Below are positions 1 to 6,586 of a DNA stretch of 6,983 bases, piece after piece (position 1 is the stretch's first letter; the number at the start of each line of letters is the position of its first letter). The position numbers were made by a program, and so were the translations under genes. The notes under the pieces were generated by a model. It was not told the DNA's origin. It saw only the letters and a program-made list of their open reading frames with translations, and made no database searches. Origin of the DNA: an uncultured Phycisphaerales bacterium (GTDB lineage Bacteria; Planctomycetota; Phycisphaerae; UBA1845; CAIVHJ01); assembly GCA_903905665.1 (NCBI GenBank), contig CAIVHJ010000046.1, forward strand, positions 1 through 6,983, written 5' to 3'.

Positions 1-821
1 ATATCACTTTTGAAACCGGCGTACGTCATGCTGCCGTAGGATCGCAAGTGCGGGGTTTTGCCCTCTTCGGTGACGGTGCCGGCTTTGCTTTCACCGTCAG
101 CGGCGGGCGTGTAAATAAATCCGCCGTCACTGGCCCCGCGTGCAAACGGCTGATCGTTGATTGCGCTGCTCATCTGGCAACGTTCGATGAATTTCAGGGC
201 TTTTTTGTACGTGGGGTCGTCGGGGGCAAGGCCGCTTTGCTTGAGGGCTTCGAGCATCATCTGCGTATTGGACAAGTCGGGGCGCTTGCCGTTTCCATAA
301 CCCGCACCGCCGTACCACGTGTTGGACGGGTCTATCGATTCCCCTTCGTCCCATTGAAGCCGCTTGAGATAGTCCTGAGCGTTTTTGATCTGGTCGTTGT
401 ATTTGGACTCGCCGGCATCTTTGGCGGCAGACAGCGCCATCAGGCAGACACTGGTGTAATAATTGTTCAGGCCAAATCCTTCGGGATAAATTCCACCGTC
501 GGGCTTTGTAAAAGTCTGAACGAATTGCAGAGCCTTCTGGACGAGCGGATGGTCGGGTCCGTAGTCGGGATGTTGAATAAAACCACGAACAACCAGCGCC
601 GTAATCGCCGGATCGGATTTGCCGTTCTGCTCCCATCCACCATCGGAGCGTTGCGTCGCTTTCAGATAATCCAGAGCGTGGTCGATCGCCGCCTGCGCCT
701 GTTGACGATCGGCGCTCGACAAAACCGATGCAGCCGGCTGGTCGGCCATTGCTGACACCGCATGAAACACGCTGCACATCAAAAAAGCCACGCCGATCAT
801 CCGGGCACAATTGCGACTCAT
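1..821 (-). CDS. Secreted prenyltransferase/squalene-oxidase repeat protein (C-terminus cut by window edge)
   Basis: The frame starts with ATG at 821 and stays open to base 1, giving 273 residues with no stop, so the C-terminal part lies outside the window. Residues 1-26 form a signal peptide with a basic start, a hydrophobic core and AMA before DQP, which indicates export. The mature part repeats a glycine-rich turn followed by helices: SDGGW near 59-63, PDGGIYPEG near 107-115 and SDGGFIYTP near 231-239. This is the signature of the alpha/alpha-toroid repeats shared by squalene-hopene cyclases and prenyltransferase beta subunits. The terpene-cyclase DxDD acid motif is not seen in this part, so a cyclase activity should not be assumed. 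Secreted proteins of this type are common in Planctomycetota and their role is unknown. An AGAGGAG ribosome site lies 6 bases before the start and fixes it. The gene is divergent from psd. Confidence 0.88.
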   Translation of the reverse strand, partial: MSRNCARMIGVAFLMCSVFHAVSAMADQPAASVLSSADRQQAQAAIDHALDYLKATQRSDGGWEQNGKSDPAITALVVRGFIQHPDYGPDHPLVQKALQFVQTFTKPDGGIYPEGFGLNNYYTSVCLMALSAAKDAGESKYNDQIKNAQDYLKRLQWDEGESIDPSNTWYGGAGYGNGKRPDLSNTQMMLEALKQSGLAPDDPTYKKALKFIERCQMSSAINDQPFARGASDGGFIYTPAADGESKAGTVTEEGKTPHLRSYGSMTYAGFKSD

Positions 822-857
822 CGTTCGCTCCTCTCGCATAAAATAGCGAAGTCTGAT

Positions 858-886
858 AGTGTATTTTAACCTGTTTGCCGTCGCAA
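858..886 (-). promoter_or_regulatory. Candidate sigma-70 type promoter of the secreted repeat protein
   Basis: On the minus strand, TTGCGA (881-886) and TACACT (858-863) are separated by exactly 17 bases. Each matches four of six consensus positions. The predicted start of transcription is near 851, giving a leader of about 30 bases that includes the AGAGGAG ribosome site. An alternative -10, TAAAAT, overlaps but has a poorer spacer. Confidence 0.4.
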
Positions 887-913
887 AAGAAAGCACTATT
901 GCACAACTCTTAA

Positions 914-989
914 CAGAGCCGCGACCGTGAGGGAGCGGAAGACAAACAGGTTGGTCATCGAGGACCGCTTCCTGACGGGCGCGGCTCTG
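914..989. repeat. Long imperfect inverted repeat, 25-base arms (possible RNA hairpin)
   Basis: Bases 914-938 are the reverse complement of 965-989 at 22 of 25 positions. The outer 10 bases (CAGAGCCGCG / CGCGGCTCTG) pair perfectly. Inward there are two mismatches and one position that would be a G-U pair in plus-strand RNA. The loop is 26 bases (939-964). The repeat lies between the minus-strand promoter at 858-886 and the psd start at 1045. It could be a hairpin in the psd leader, a regulator target or a small dispersed repeat; the sequence alone does not decide. There is no T run after it, so it is not a standard terminator. Confidence 0.75.
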
Positions 990-1044
990 CCGAACTGCGA
1001 TCATCATCTGTCGAGTCCTGCAATAGTGCCTAAGGGACACCGTT

Positions 1045-1704
1045 GTGCGAATTCCGATCACATCCGAAGGGACATCTATCATCGCCGTGCTCACGGTGAT
1101 CCTTGCGATTGCGGGGTGGGCGGGATCGCTTTTGACGCCGTGGTTTTGGATCGTTCCGGGAGTAGTCTGGTTGTGGGTGGTGTCGTTTTTCCGCGATCCG
1201 GCGCGACAGATTCCACGGCAACCAAACATCTTATACGCCCCGGCGGACGGAAAAATTACGGAGGTAACCGAGCTGGCCCACCATGAACGGATCGACGGGC
1301 CGTGCGTGCGAATTCGGATTTTTCTGAGTATTTTTAACGTCCATATCAACCGGATGCCGTGCGCGGCCACTATTCGGACAGTTGAGTTTCGCCCGGGCAG
1401 GTTTCTTAATGCGCTGCGATCCGAATCGGCGGACGTCAATGAATCCAATACGCTGATACTCGATCCGAAAGCCCCGTGGACCGGACCCATTGTGGTACGG
1501 CAGATTGCAGGAGCGATCGCCCGAACGATCGTTTGCCGCGTGCGATCGGGCGAGGCGCTGGGCAGCGGTGAACGGTTTGGGATGATCAAGTTCGGTTCCG
1601 GAACGGAATTGATCGTGCCACAGCAAAGCGGACTCCGAATCTGCTGCCGGGTCGGAGATCGGGTCTATGGAGGTTTGACACCGCTGGTCGAGACGTCGAA
1701 ATAA
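1045..1704 (+). CDS. psd: Phosphatidylserine decarboxylase proenzyme, short form
   Basis: Decarboxylates phosphatidylserine to phosphatidylethanolamine, the last step of PE synthesis, at the cytoplasmic membrane. The 219-residue protein has two hydrophobic segments (about 12-30 and 33-48) and then the decarboxylase domain. Motifs seen in order are APADG (65-69), NVHINR (98-103) and KFGSGTE (182-188). In this family the Gly-Ser bond (here G184-S185) is self-cleaved and the serine becomes the pyruvoyl cofactor. D68 and H100 are in the positions expected for the Asp and His that assist cleavage. The length fits the short archaeal/bacterial form rather than the roughly 300-residue E. coli form. 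The start is GTG: an in-frame TAG at 1024 leaves no room upstream, and AAGGGA (1032-1037) sits 7 bases before it. pssA follows after 58 bases and supplies its substrate. No strong promoter is visible; TGCAATAGT at 1019-1027 is a weak extended -10 candidate. Confidence 0.94.
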   Translation: MRIPITSEGTSIIAVLTVILAIAGWAGSLLTPWFWIVPGVVWLWVVSFFRDPARQIPRQPNILYAPADGKITEVTELAHHERIDGPCVRIRIFLSIFNVHINRMPCAATIRTVEFRPGRFLNALRSESADVNESNTLILDPKAPWTGPIVVRQIAGAIARTIVCRVRSGEALGSGERFGMIKFGSGTELIVPQQSGLRICCRVGDRVYGGLTPLVETSK

Positions 1705-1741
1705 TACCCTGTGAAATATCTGGCGTAAGTACCCCATGATA

Positions 1742-1750
1742 TGATATAAT
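1742..1750 (+). promoter_or_regulatory. Extended -10 promoter just before pssA
   Basis: TGATATAAT is a perfect TATAAT with the upstream TGn extension. No good -35 is present at 16-18 bases, as is common for extended -10 promoters. The predicted transcription start, near 1757, is only about 6 bases before the pssA ATG. A transcript from here would therefore be almost leaderless and would lack the AGAAG (1752-1756) partial ribosome site. It allows pssA expression independent of psd. Confidence 0.5.
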
Positions 1751-1762
1751 CAGAAGTTATGC

Positions 1763-2779
1763 ATGGTTCCAAAAATTGTTCACAATAAAGATGTTGATGC
1801 CAAACCGCGTCGGCGGAGGCTGCGCTATGTGCAGACGCTCCCAACGCTGTGCACACTGGGCAACCTGTTGTGCGGGTTTGGTGCGATGACGCTGTGTTTG
1901 CGCGCGATGTGCGCGATGTGGGTCAGCGGCGCCGCCGTGAATCTGGCAGATACGATCTCGTTGAATAGCCCGTTGATGGAACGTCTGCTTCCCACGCATC
2001 TCGTCATGGCGGCTTATCTGATTTTTCTGGCGGCGATTTTCGACGCGCTGGACGGAAGACTCGCGCGGTGGACTCGTCATACGACGGATTTCGGGGCGCA
2101 ACTTGATTCGCTGGCGGACGTGGTGAGTTTCGGCGTGGCGCCGCCGCTGATCATGACGGCATTGCTGATGCGGCAGATGAACAGCGACTATGCGCTGATT
2201 ATCGCGCCGTTTTCCGTCCATTTCATCGGTCGTCTGACATGGATTGCGGCGGCGGTGTATGCGGCGTGTGCAGCGCTGAGACTCGCGCGGTTCAACGTCG
2301 AGAATAAGGAAGTTGAGCAATCGCATCAGACGTTTCGCGGTCTTCCCACGCCCGGAGCAGCCGGCATGCTGGTCTCACTCATCATTCTGCATGATCACAT
2401 TTTTTTGTACCACCGCGAAGGAACTCACACGGTGGCCAAATTGATCTCGGAACAAGGCGGGATGTTGTGCGATCTGTTGTTATGGTCGCTTCCGGTGTTT
2501 GCGGCTCTCCTCGGATTGTTCATGGTCAGCCGGCTGCACTACCTCCACTTTGCGAATCGCTACCTCCGGGGGAGGCGAACTTTTACCGATCTGATCAAAT
2601 TGGTGTTTGTTTTGGTTGCAATTGCCGTTTATCCTGAAATCACGCTGGTCGTGCTATTGCTGCTGTACACGTTCTCGGCGCCGGTGCGGTTTGCTTTTCA
2701 GCGGTTCACAGTTCCTTCTCAAAATGTCGCTTCCCAGACGAACGACGCCGCCACGCCTCCTCAACAACACAGTGCGTAG
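1763..2779 (+). CDS. pssA: CDP-diacylglycerol-serine O-phosphatidyltransferase
   Basis: Joins CDP-diacylglycerol and L-serine to give phosphatidylserine and CMP in the cytoplasmic membrane; the product is the substrate of Psd, encoded just upstream. The complete CDP-alcohol phosphatidyltransferase signature is present: D94, D97-G98, A101-R102, G111, D115 and D119, with exactly the family spacing DxxDGxxARx8GxxxDxxxD. The aspartates bind the metal ions and CDP. LARFN (174-178) and GLPTPGAA (193-200) are typical of the PssA branch rather than PgsA. About seven to eight membrane helices are visible, including two near the C-terminus (about 276-304). At 338 residues it is longer than many PssA proteins, with extra length in a loop at about 48-78 and a polar tail after 310. 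The N-terminus is basic (RRRR 16-19). The ATG at 1763 has only a weak AGAAG site. An out-of-frame ATG at 1759 is not used. Confidence 0.97.
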   Translation: MVPKIVHNKDVDAKPRRRRLRYVQTLPTLCTLGNLLCGFGAMTLCLRAMCAMWVSGAAVNLADTISLNSPLMERLLPTHLVMAAYLIFLAAIFDALDGRLARWTRHTTDFGAQLDSLADVVSFGVAPPLIMTALLMRQMNSDYALIIAPFSVHFIGRLTWIAAAVYAACAALRLARFNVENKEVEQSHQTFRGLPTPGAAGMLVSLIILHDHIFLYHREGTHTVAKLISEQGGMLCDLLLWSLPVFAALLGLFMVSRLHYLHFANRYLRGRRTFTDLIKLVFVLVAIAVYPEITLVVLLLLYTFSAPVRFAFQRFTVPSQNVASQTNDAATPPQQHSA

Positions 2780-2795
2780 AGATAATCTTCACTTG

Positions 2796-2815
2796 GCACC
2801 ACCCACGCGTGGTGC
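2796..2815. repeat. Short GC-rich inverted repeat in the pssA-gltX gap
   Basis: GCACCAC (2796-2802) pairs with GTGGTGC (2809-2815) around a 6-base loop. A second, overlapping perfect palindrome, CCACGCGTGG, lies at 2803-2812. No T run follows, so a factor-independent terminator for pssA is unlikely. It sits where the -35 region of the gltX promoter would be, so it could instead be an operator. The role is unproven. Confidence 0.45.
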
Positions 2816-2834
2816 GACATCATCCATCGTGTTA

Positions 2835-2840
2835 TATAAT
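2835..2840 (+). promoter_or_regulatory. -10 box of the likely gltX promoter
   Basis: A perfect TATAAT lies 19 bases before the chosen gltX start. The predicted transcription start is near 2847, giving a leader of about 13 bases with AGG at 2851-2853. The -35 is poor; the best nearby candidate is GCGACA (2814-2819) with a short 15-base spacer. The box's position supports the ATG at 2860 over upstream in-frame GTG 2809 or ATG 2839. Confidence 0.5.
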
Positions 2841-2859
2841 GACGCCACGCAGGTATTTC

Positions 2860-4401
2860 ATGGCCCAAAGCGGGCTTGTTTTGACCGGAGAATTTTCGTT
2901 GGACGATCCATCTGTTCGAGTTCGATTTGCTCCGTCGCCGACCGGGTATTTGCATATCGGCGGTGCGAGAACGGCGTTGTTTAACTGGCTGCTCGCGCGG
3001 CAGACGGGTGGTCGATTCGTTCTGCGAATTGAAGATACCGACCAGACCCGAAACGTCGCCGATTCACTGGAAAAAATCCTCGCGGATTTGCGATGGCTGG
3101 GATTGGTGTGGGATGAAGGTCCCGAAGTCGGCGGACCTCTTGGCCCCTACTTCCAGAGTCAGCGACTGGATATTTATCGTCAGCATTGCCGAAAACTTCT
3201 CGATGCCGGATTAGCCTACTATGCGTTTGACACTCCCGCGGAACTTACCGCCATGCGGGAGCAGGCGAGGAAGGACAAACGCACGTTCATCTACCCGCGG
3301 CCGGCGGTATTCCCCACGCATCAGGAGGCAGAGCAAGCCAAAGCGAGCGGACGGCCGGTGGTCGTGCGATTCAGGATGCCCGATCAGGATATCACCGTCA
3401 CGGATCAAATCCTCGGACCCGTCACGATGAAAAAGACGGAACTTGAGGATTTCGTAATTCTCAAGGCGGACGGTTTCCCGACGTATCACTTCGCCTGCGT
3501 CATCGACGACTCGCTGATGAAAATCACCCACGTCCTGCGTGCGCAGGAACACCTGATGAACACGCCGAAGCATATTGCGATGCAGATGGCGATGGGATTT
3601 CCGACGCCGATTTATGCCCACGTCCCGCTGATTTTCAACATCGACGGGTCGAAAATGAGCAAACGCGACAAGGAGAAGGCCCTCGCCAAAGGACAGATTC
3701 CTCCTGAAATCGACGTTCACGATTTTCGTAAAGCCGGTTATCTCCCGACGACAATTTTGAATTTCATCGCGCTGTTGGGATGGTCGCCGGGTCAGGACCG
3801 CGAACACATGACCGTTGACGAAATGATCCGTCTGTTCAGTTTGGAACGGATCGGAAAGACCAACGCTCGATTTGATCGCAAGAAATTGCTCTCGTTCAAT
3901 AAGGACGGCGCTGCTGTTTGCAGTGAATTTGACTTACTCGACGCATTCAAGGATTTTTTACGGGTAAATGAATACAGCGATTGGCTTATCGGTTCGGACG
4001 AGAAATTGGCGAGGATTCTGGACGTCTGCAAAGGATTCCGCACATTTCCCGATGTGATCAACAAGTGTGCGTTTTTGTTCAAGGTTGATGATCAGATTCA
4101 GATGGATTCCCAAGCCGTCGAAACAGTCCTGCTCAAAGACAACCGGCGCGGTTATGAGATGCTGAAGCAGATTCTGCCGATTCTTGAAAGCTGCGAGAAC
4201 TGGACGGAGGTTGAATCGCTCGAAAATATCCTGACTCAGCGACTGTCGCCGTTGGGTTATCAGATCAACGATATCGCACAACCGATTCGCGTGGCCATTA
4301 CAGGAACGACTATCAGCCCGTCCATCGGAGATAGTCTCGCATTGCTCGGAAAAAAATCCACGCTCAACCGAATCCGACGCGCGCTGACCATGGTTCCATA
4401 A
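2860..4401 (+). CDS. gltX: Glutamate-tRNA ligase (GluRS)
   Basis: Charges tRNA(Glu) with glutamate using ATP in the cytoplasm; a class I synthetase. The 513-residue product has the class I HIGH motif as HIGG (32-35), preceded by RFAPSPTGYL, then RIEDTDQTR (56-64), which binds glutamate. The KMSKS loop appears as KMSKR (265-269). After KMSKR there is a stretch, about 270-285, that is longer than in textbook GluRS and ends at IPPEIDVHDFRKAGYLP. The C-terminal helical anticodon-binding region runs from about 345 to the end, finishing with SPSIGDSLALLGKKSTL. Whether it also mischarges tRNA(Gln) cannot be told here; no gatCAB genes are in view. The start at 2860 has AGG 6 bases upstream and follows the TATAAT; the in-frame extension to 2809 has no family resemblance. 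It lies 80 bases after pssA and is functionally unrelated to it. Confidence 0.97.
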   Translation: MAQSGLVLTGEFSLDDPSVRVRFAPSPTGYLHIGGARTALFNWLLARQTGGRFVLRIEDTDQTRNVADSLEKILADLRWLGLVWDEGPEVGGPLGPYFQSQRLDIYRQHCRKLLDAGLAYYAFDTPAELTAMREQARKDKRTFIYPRPAVFPTHQEAEQAKASGRPVVVRFRMPDQDITVTDQILGPVTMKKTELEDFVILKADGFPTYHFACVIDDSLMKITHVLRAQEHLMNTPKHIAMQMAMGFPTPIYAHVPLIFNIDGSKMSKRDKEKALAKGQIPPEIDVHDFRKAGYLPTTILNFIALLGWSPGQDREHMTVDEMIRLFSLERIGKTNARFDRKKLLSFNKDGAAVCSEFDLLDAFKDFLRVNEYSDWLIGSDEKLARILDVCKGFRTFPDVINKCAFLFKVDDQIQMDSQAVETVLLKDNRRGYEMLKQILPILESCENWTEVESLENILTQRLSPLGYQINDIAQPIRVAITGTTISPSIGDSLALLGKKSTLNRIRRALTMVP

Positions 4402-4422
4402 TCAAGCCGACATCCAGACTAC

Positions 4423-4438
4423 CGCTTCTCCCCAAGCG
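4423..4438. terminator. Weak hairpin in the convergent gltX-osmC gap
   Basis: CGCTT (4423-4427) pairs with AAGCG (4434-4438) around a 6-base loop in the 37-base gap between two convergent stop codons. The position suits a shared bidirectional terminator. The stem is only 5 bases and there is no T run on either strand, so the call is tentative. Confidence 0.22.
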
Positions 4439-4858
4439 TTACTTCGGGTAGATGAACTCGATGGGAATACTGATTTCGGGATGCAGACTGTGCTTGACGG
4501 GACAAGCCTGCGCCGCATGTTCGAGTTTTTTGCGATCCGCCTCCGAATAGTTTTTTCCCTTCGGCATAGTGATTGTCACACGCAGCGAACTTACGCGACG
4601 CGGCGGCGAACTGGACATTTCCTTGGTCACGTGAATATGAGTACCCTTGATATCCAGCCCGCTTCGCTCCACCGCCAGACCCATGATGGTCAACATGCAT
4701 GTTCCCAGAGCGGCAGATACCAGATCGGTTGGAGAAAACGCCGCCCCTTGCCCCCCATTATCGACAGGGGCGTCGGTGATCAATGTGCCCTTTGACGGAA
4801 CATGAGTAGCCTGACAGCGCAATTGTCCCTGATACACAACGTCGGTTTCAACGGACAT
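4439..4858 (-). CDS. OsmC/Ohr family peroxiredoxin-like protein
   Basis: Members of this family reduce organic hydroperoxides with a pair of cysteine thiols in the cytoplasm. The 139-residue product matches the family's usual length. The first cysteine is in ALGTCMLTIMG (C54), at the start of the central helix after the conserved SPTDLVSAALG. The second is in QACPVKHSLHPEI (C119), the family's C-P-V-x-x-S-L motif. Both catalytic cysteines are therefore present. The sequence looks closer to the general OsmC/YhfA-like group than to Ohr proper, but this is a judgement by eye. The ATG at 4858 is chosen because AAGGGGG lies 5 bases upstream; an in-frame start at 4900 would add 14 residues with no family likeness. 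It ends convergent to gltX and diverges from the DUF2905 gene with overlapping promoters. Confidence 0.93.
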   Translation of the reverse strand: MSVETDVVYQGQLRCQATHVPSKGTLITDAPVDNGGQGAAFSPTDLVSAALGTCMLTIMGLAVERSGLDIKGTHIHVTKEMSSSPPRRVSSLRVTITMPKGKNYSEADRKKLEHAAQACPVKHSLHPEISIPIEFIYPK

Positions 4859-4908
4859 GGGAACCCCCTTTTTGCATGTTAAAGTTAGCCGCCTGCCCAA
4901 ATACTCAA

Positions 4909-4937
4909 TTCACGAGCGACCTTGAGTTCAATATAAT
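4909..4937 (+). promoter_or_regulatory. Promoter of the DUF2905 gene
   Basis: TTCACG (4909-4914, four of six matches) and a perfect TATAAT (4932-4937) are separated by 17 bases. Transcription would start near 4944, leaving a short leader before the ATG at 4958. The -10 overlaps the oppositely oriented -10 proposed for osmC. Confidence 0.55.
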
Positions 4938-4958
4938 GCGATATGGGATCATAGACAA
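4930..4958 (-). promoter_or_regulatory. Promoter of the OsmC gene, overlapping the divergent promoter
   Basis: On the minus strand, TTGTCT (4953-4958) and TATATT (4930-4935, five of six matches) are separated by 17 bases. Transcription would start near 4923 and give a leader of about 65 bases. The TATATT shares four base pairs with the plus-strand TATAAT at 4932-4937. Confidence 0.42.
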
Positions 4959-5194
4959 TGGATCGGAAAAGCATGGCGGACGTCGGAAAATATTTGATCT
5001 TCGGCGGGATTGTTCTGATTGTGGCGGGCACGATCGTCTGGGGCTTGGGCCGCATCGGATTTCGAGGTCTGCCCGGTGACATTTCATACGAGGGAAACAA
5101 TTTTCGATTCTACTTTCCGCTCGTTTCATGCTTTGTCTTATCGCTGATTCTCACCGCCGGACTTTGGTTTTGGAACTGGATCAGCAGGAAATGA
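4958..5194 (+). CDS. DUF2905 family small membrane protein
   Basis: A 78-residue protein with two membrane helices: about 11-32 and about 53-74. Between them is the family's hallmark short loop, with LPGDI (38-42) and NFRFYFPL (48-55). These match the DUF2905 pattern of helix, LPGD, F-x-FYFPL, helix, and the length is typical for the family. No function is known for DUF2905. The ATG at 4958 gives the longest form. An in-frame ATG at 4973 (protein MADVGKYL, 73 residues) is close to where family members usually begin and has GGAA 4 bases upstream, so it may be the true start. The gene is monocistronic as far as can be seen and diverges from osmC. No clear terminator follows it. Confidence 0.85.
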   Translation: MDRKSMADVGKYLIFGGIVLIVAGTIVWGLGRIGFRGLPGDISYEGNNFRFYFPLVSCFVLSLILTAGLWFWNWISRK

Positions 5195-5599
5195 TTAACC
5201 TGATCTGATCTGTTCGGATGAAGCACCATTCGTAGTATTCACAATCGAAGAACACTATAGGATGGGCAAGACAGATAATTCTTTCACAAAGGCATATCGC
5301 GTGAGAGAATCACGAGGCTTCTGCATTGAAAGTATCGGAACTCCTTTGCCGGTCACGTGTTAAATTTCGGACATGACTTTTCGCAAAAATTTTGAGGCAC
5401 GCGAATCGCATTTGACAAATCTGTGAGTTTTTTTGTCGCAGAAAAAAGTTGAAAAATGTTAGGGGTTTTTGCATCCTTGCTACTGATTGACTGATCATCA
5501 ATTAGCATTTCGTCAATAAACGCAACTCGGCATCAAGACCTGTTTTTTATGAAATCCGAATGATCTTCACTTGATTCTTTGAAATTGTGGTGTAAGTTT
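5195..5599. other. AT-rich intergenic spacer with short palindromes
   Basis: I see no protein gene here; the 63-codon frame on the minus strand has no ribosome site or family likeness. Notable small items are two adjacent odd palindromes, GCGAATCGC (5401-5409) and ATTTGACAAAT (5410-5420), and a T7 run (5428-5434) whose last six bases can pair with A6 at 5442-5447. ATTGA/TCAAT arms also lie around 5484-5502. The stretch is richer in A and T than the flanking sequence. It probably contains the promoter of the structured RNA that follows, but I find no convincing -35/-10 pair; TTGAAA at 5578-5583 is the best -35 candidate. Confidence 0.5.
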
Positions 5600-5654
5600 G
5601 TTATGCGGCTGAAAGGATGTATCAGCTTGGCACCTCTATCTGGTCCCGGCAACT

Positions 5655-5770
5655 CCGGTCAGACGCAAATACACCAAAGAATCAGTGTAGCGTGACAGCA
5701 ATGTTACAGCACTGATGAGGTGAACCCATAGCCCAGTGTATTTACGTCTTAATGCTGAGGAACAGACTGG
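5655..5770 (+). other. 5' multi-helix domain of the structured RNA
   Basis: Nested helices form a closed unit. CCGGTC (5655-5660) pairs with GACTGG (5765-5770). Inside, the 13-base arm 5662-5674 pairs with 5736-5748 with one C-A mismatch. Inside that, ATCAGTG (5681-5687) pairs with CACTGAT (5710-5716), and the innermost GTGACA and TGTTAC flank a GCAA tetraloop. Several such nested, well separated complementary segments are unlikely by chance and are the best single argument for a folded RNA. Confidence 0.7.
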
Positions 5771-6586
5771 TGCAAAAACCTTAAAAGGGAGGTGATGATC
5801 GTCGGTCAACCCGAAGGTCGTTACAAGGCAGCGGCTGATTGAAACTCTGAAGGGGAAGTTTCCTGATTCGAAAGGATGAGGAACCAACCCCAGGAGAGGA
5901 GAATCGGCAAAACCGATTCAAGGTCGTTGCTGCAAACCCTAGAAAGGAAAAACCCAGGGGAGTTTTCTGGTTGCATATCTCGTATATGTGACCGGGGCTG
6001 GAGGAAAGGGTAAAAGCCTGAAAGCTGCGGGTCGTCAGTCCGTACGGTAACTTCGGTTGCCGTATCACAAGCGACAGAAACAGCACACAGGTTCATTTTG
6101 TCGGCAACGGTGAAGTACCTATCCATCAGGAAAACTCCGAAGGGTGAATCCCATGAGCGCGGTGAGTTCTCCGGAGCTCACTAGGATTCAAAGGGAGGAA
6201 AGCGTCAAGAGGGTACCCAAACCCTGAAGACGCAACGTAGGTGGCATGGAAAACCGCCGAGAAGTGGACCTTTGAATCTGATTGGTGCTGAAGGGAACAG
6301 AAGTCCAAGAGAGGTGCCGGAAACCTTCGGGTGATCCGGCTAGGTGAGACAAGGCAATACTCTGGAGGTGCACGTAACTCGAAAAGTTGATGCTGGACTC
6401 GTTCCGGCAATCAGCGCTGATTTCGGAAAACCGCCAAGCCGAGGAAACGGCCAACGGCCCAGCGGGATCGCCAAACCCATATCGGCGATACGGATTAGCG
6501 AAAGACTTTAGACGAGGCGTGAACACGAAGAGAGGATGTCGGTGAGGTTAAGAGCCTGACCGTCCACTTGTCAAACCGAAAACTCT

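Noticed and set aside
48..755. 235-codon plus-strand frame
   Set aside because: It is antisense to the secreted repeat protein, with no ribosome site or family likeness; a shadow frame.
127..906. 259-codon minus-strand frame
   Set aside because: It is out of frame with the gene that has the signal peptide, repeat motifs and ribosome site (821 down to 1); its product has no recognisable features.
927..1286. 119-codon plus-strand frame overlapping the start of psd
   Set aside because: It runs through the inverted repeat and the psd N-terminus in another frame and has no protein likeness.
3211..3807. 198-codon minus-strand frame inside gltX
   Set aside because: It is antisense to the conserved GluRS catalytic domain.
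5253..5261. CACTATAGG resembling the core of a T7 phage promoter
   Set aside because: Only the last nine bases match; the specificity half (TAATACGACT) is absent and no phage genes are near.
5412..5417. Perfect TTGACA -35 box
   Set aside because: There is no -10-like hexamer 15-19 bases downstream; that position is a T run followed by GTCGCA.
5310..5501. 63-codon minus-strand frame in the AT-rich spacer
   Set aside because: It has no ribosome site, no family likeness and an A/T-run composition; probably chance.
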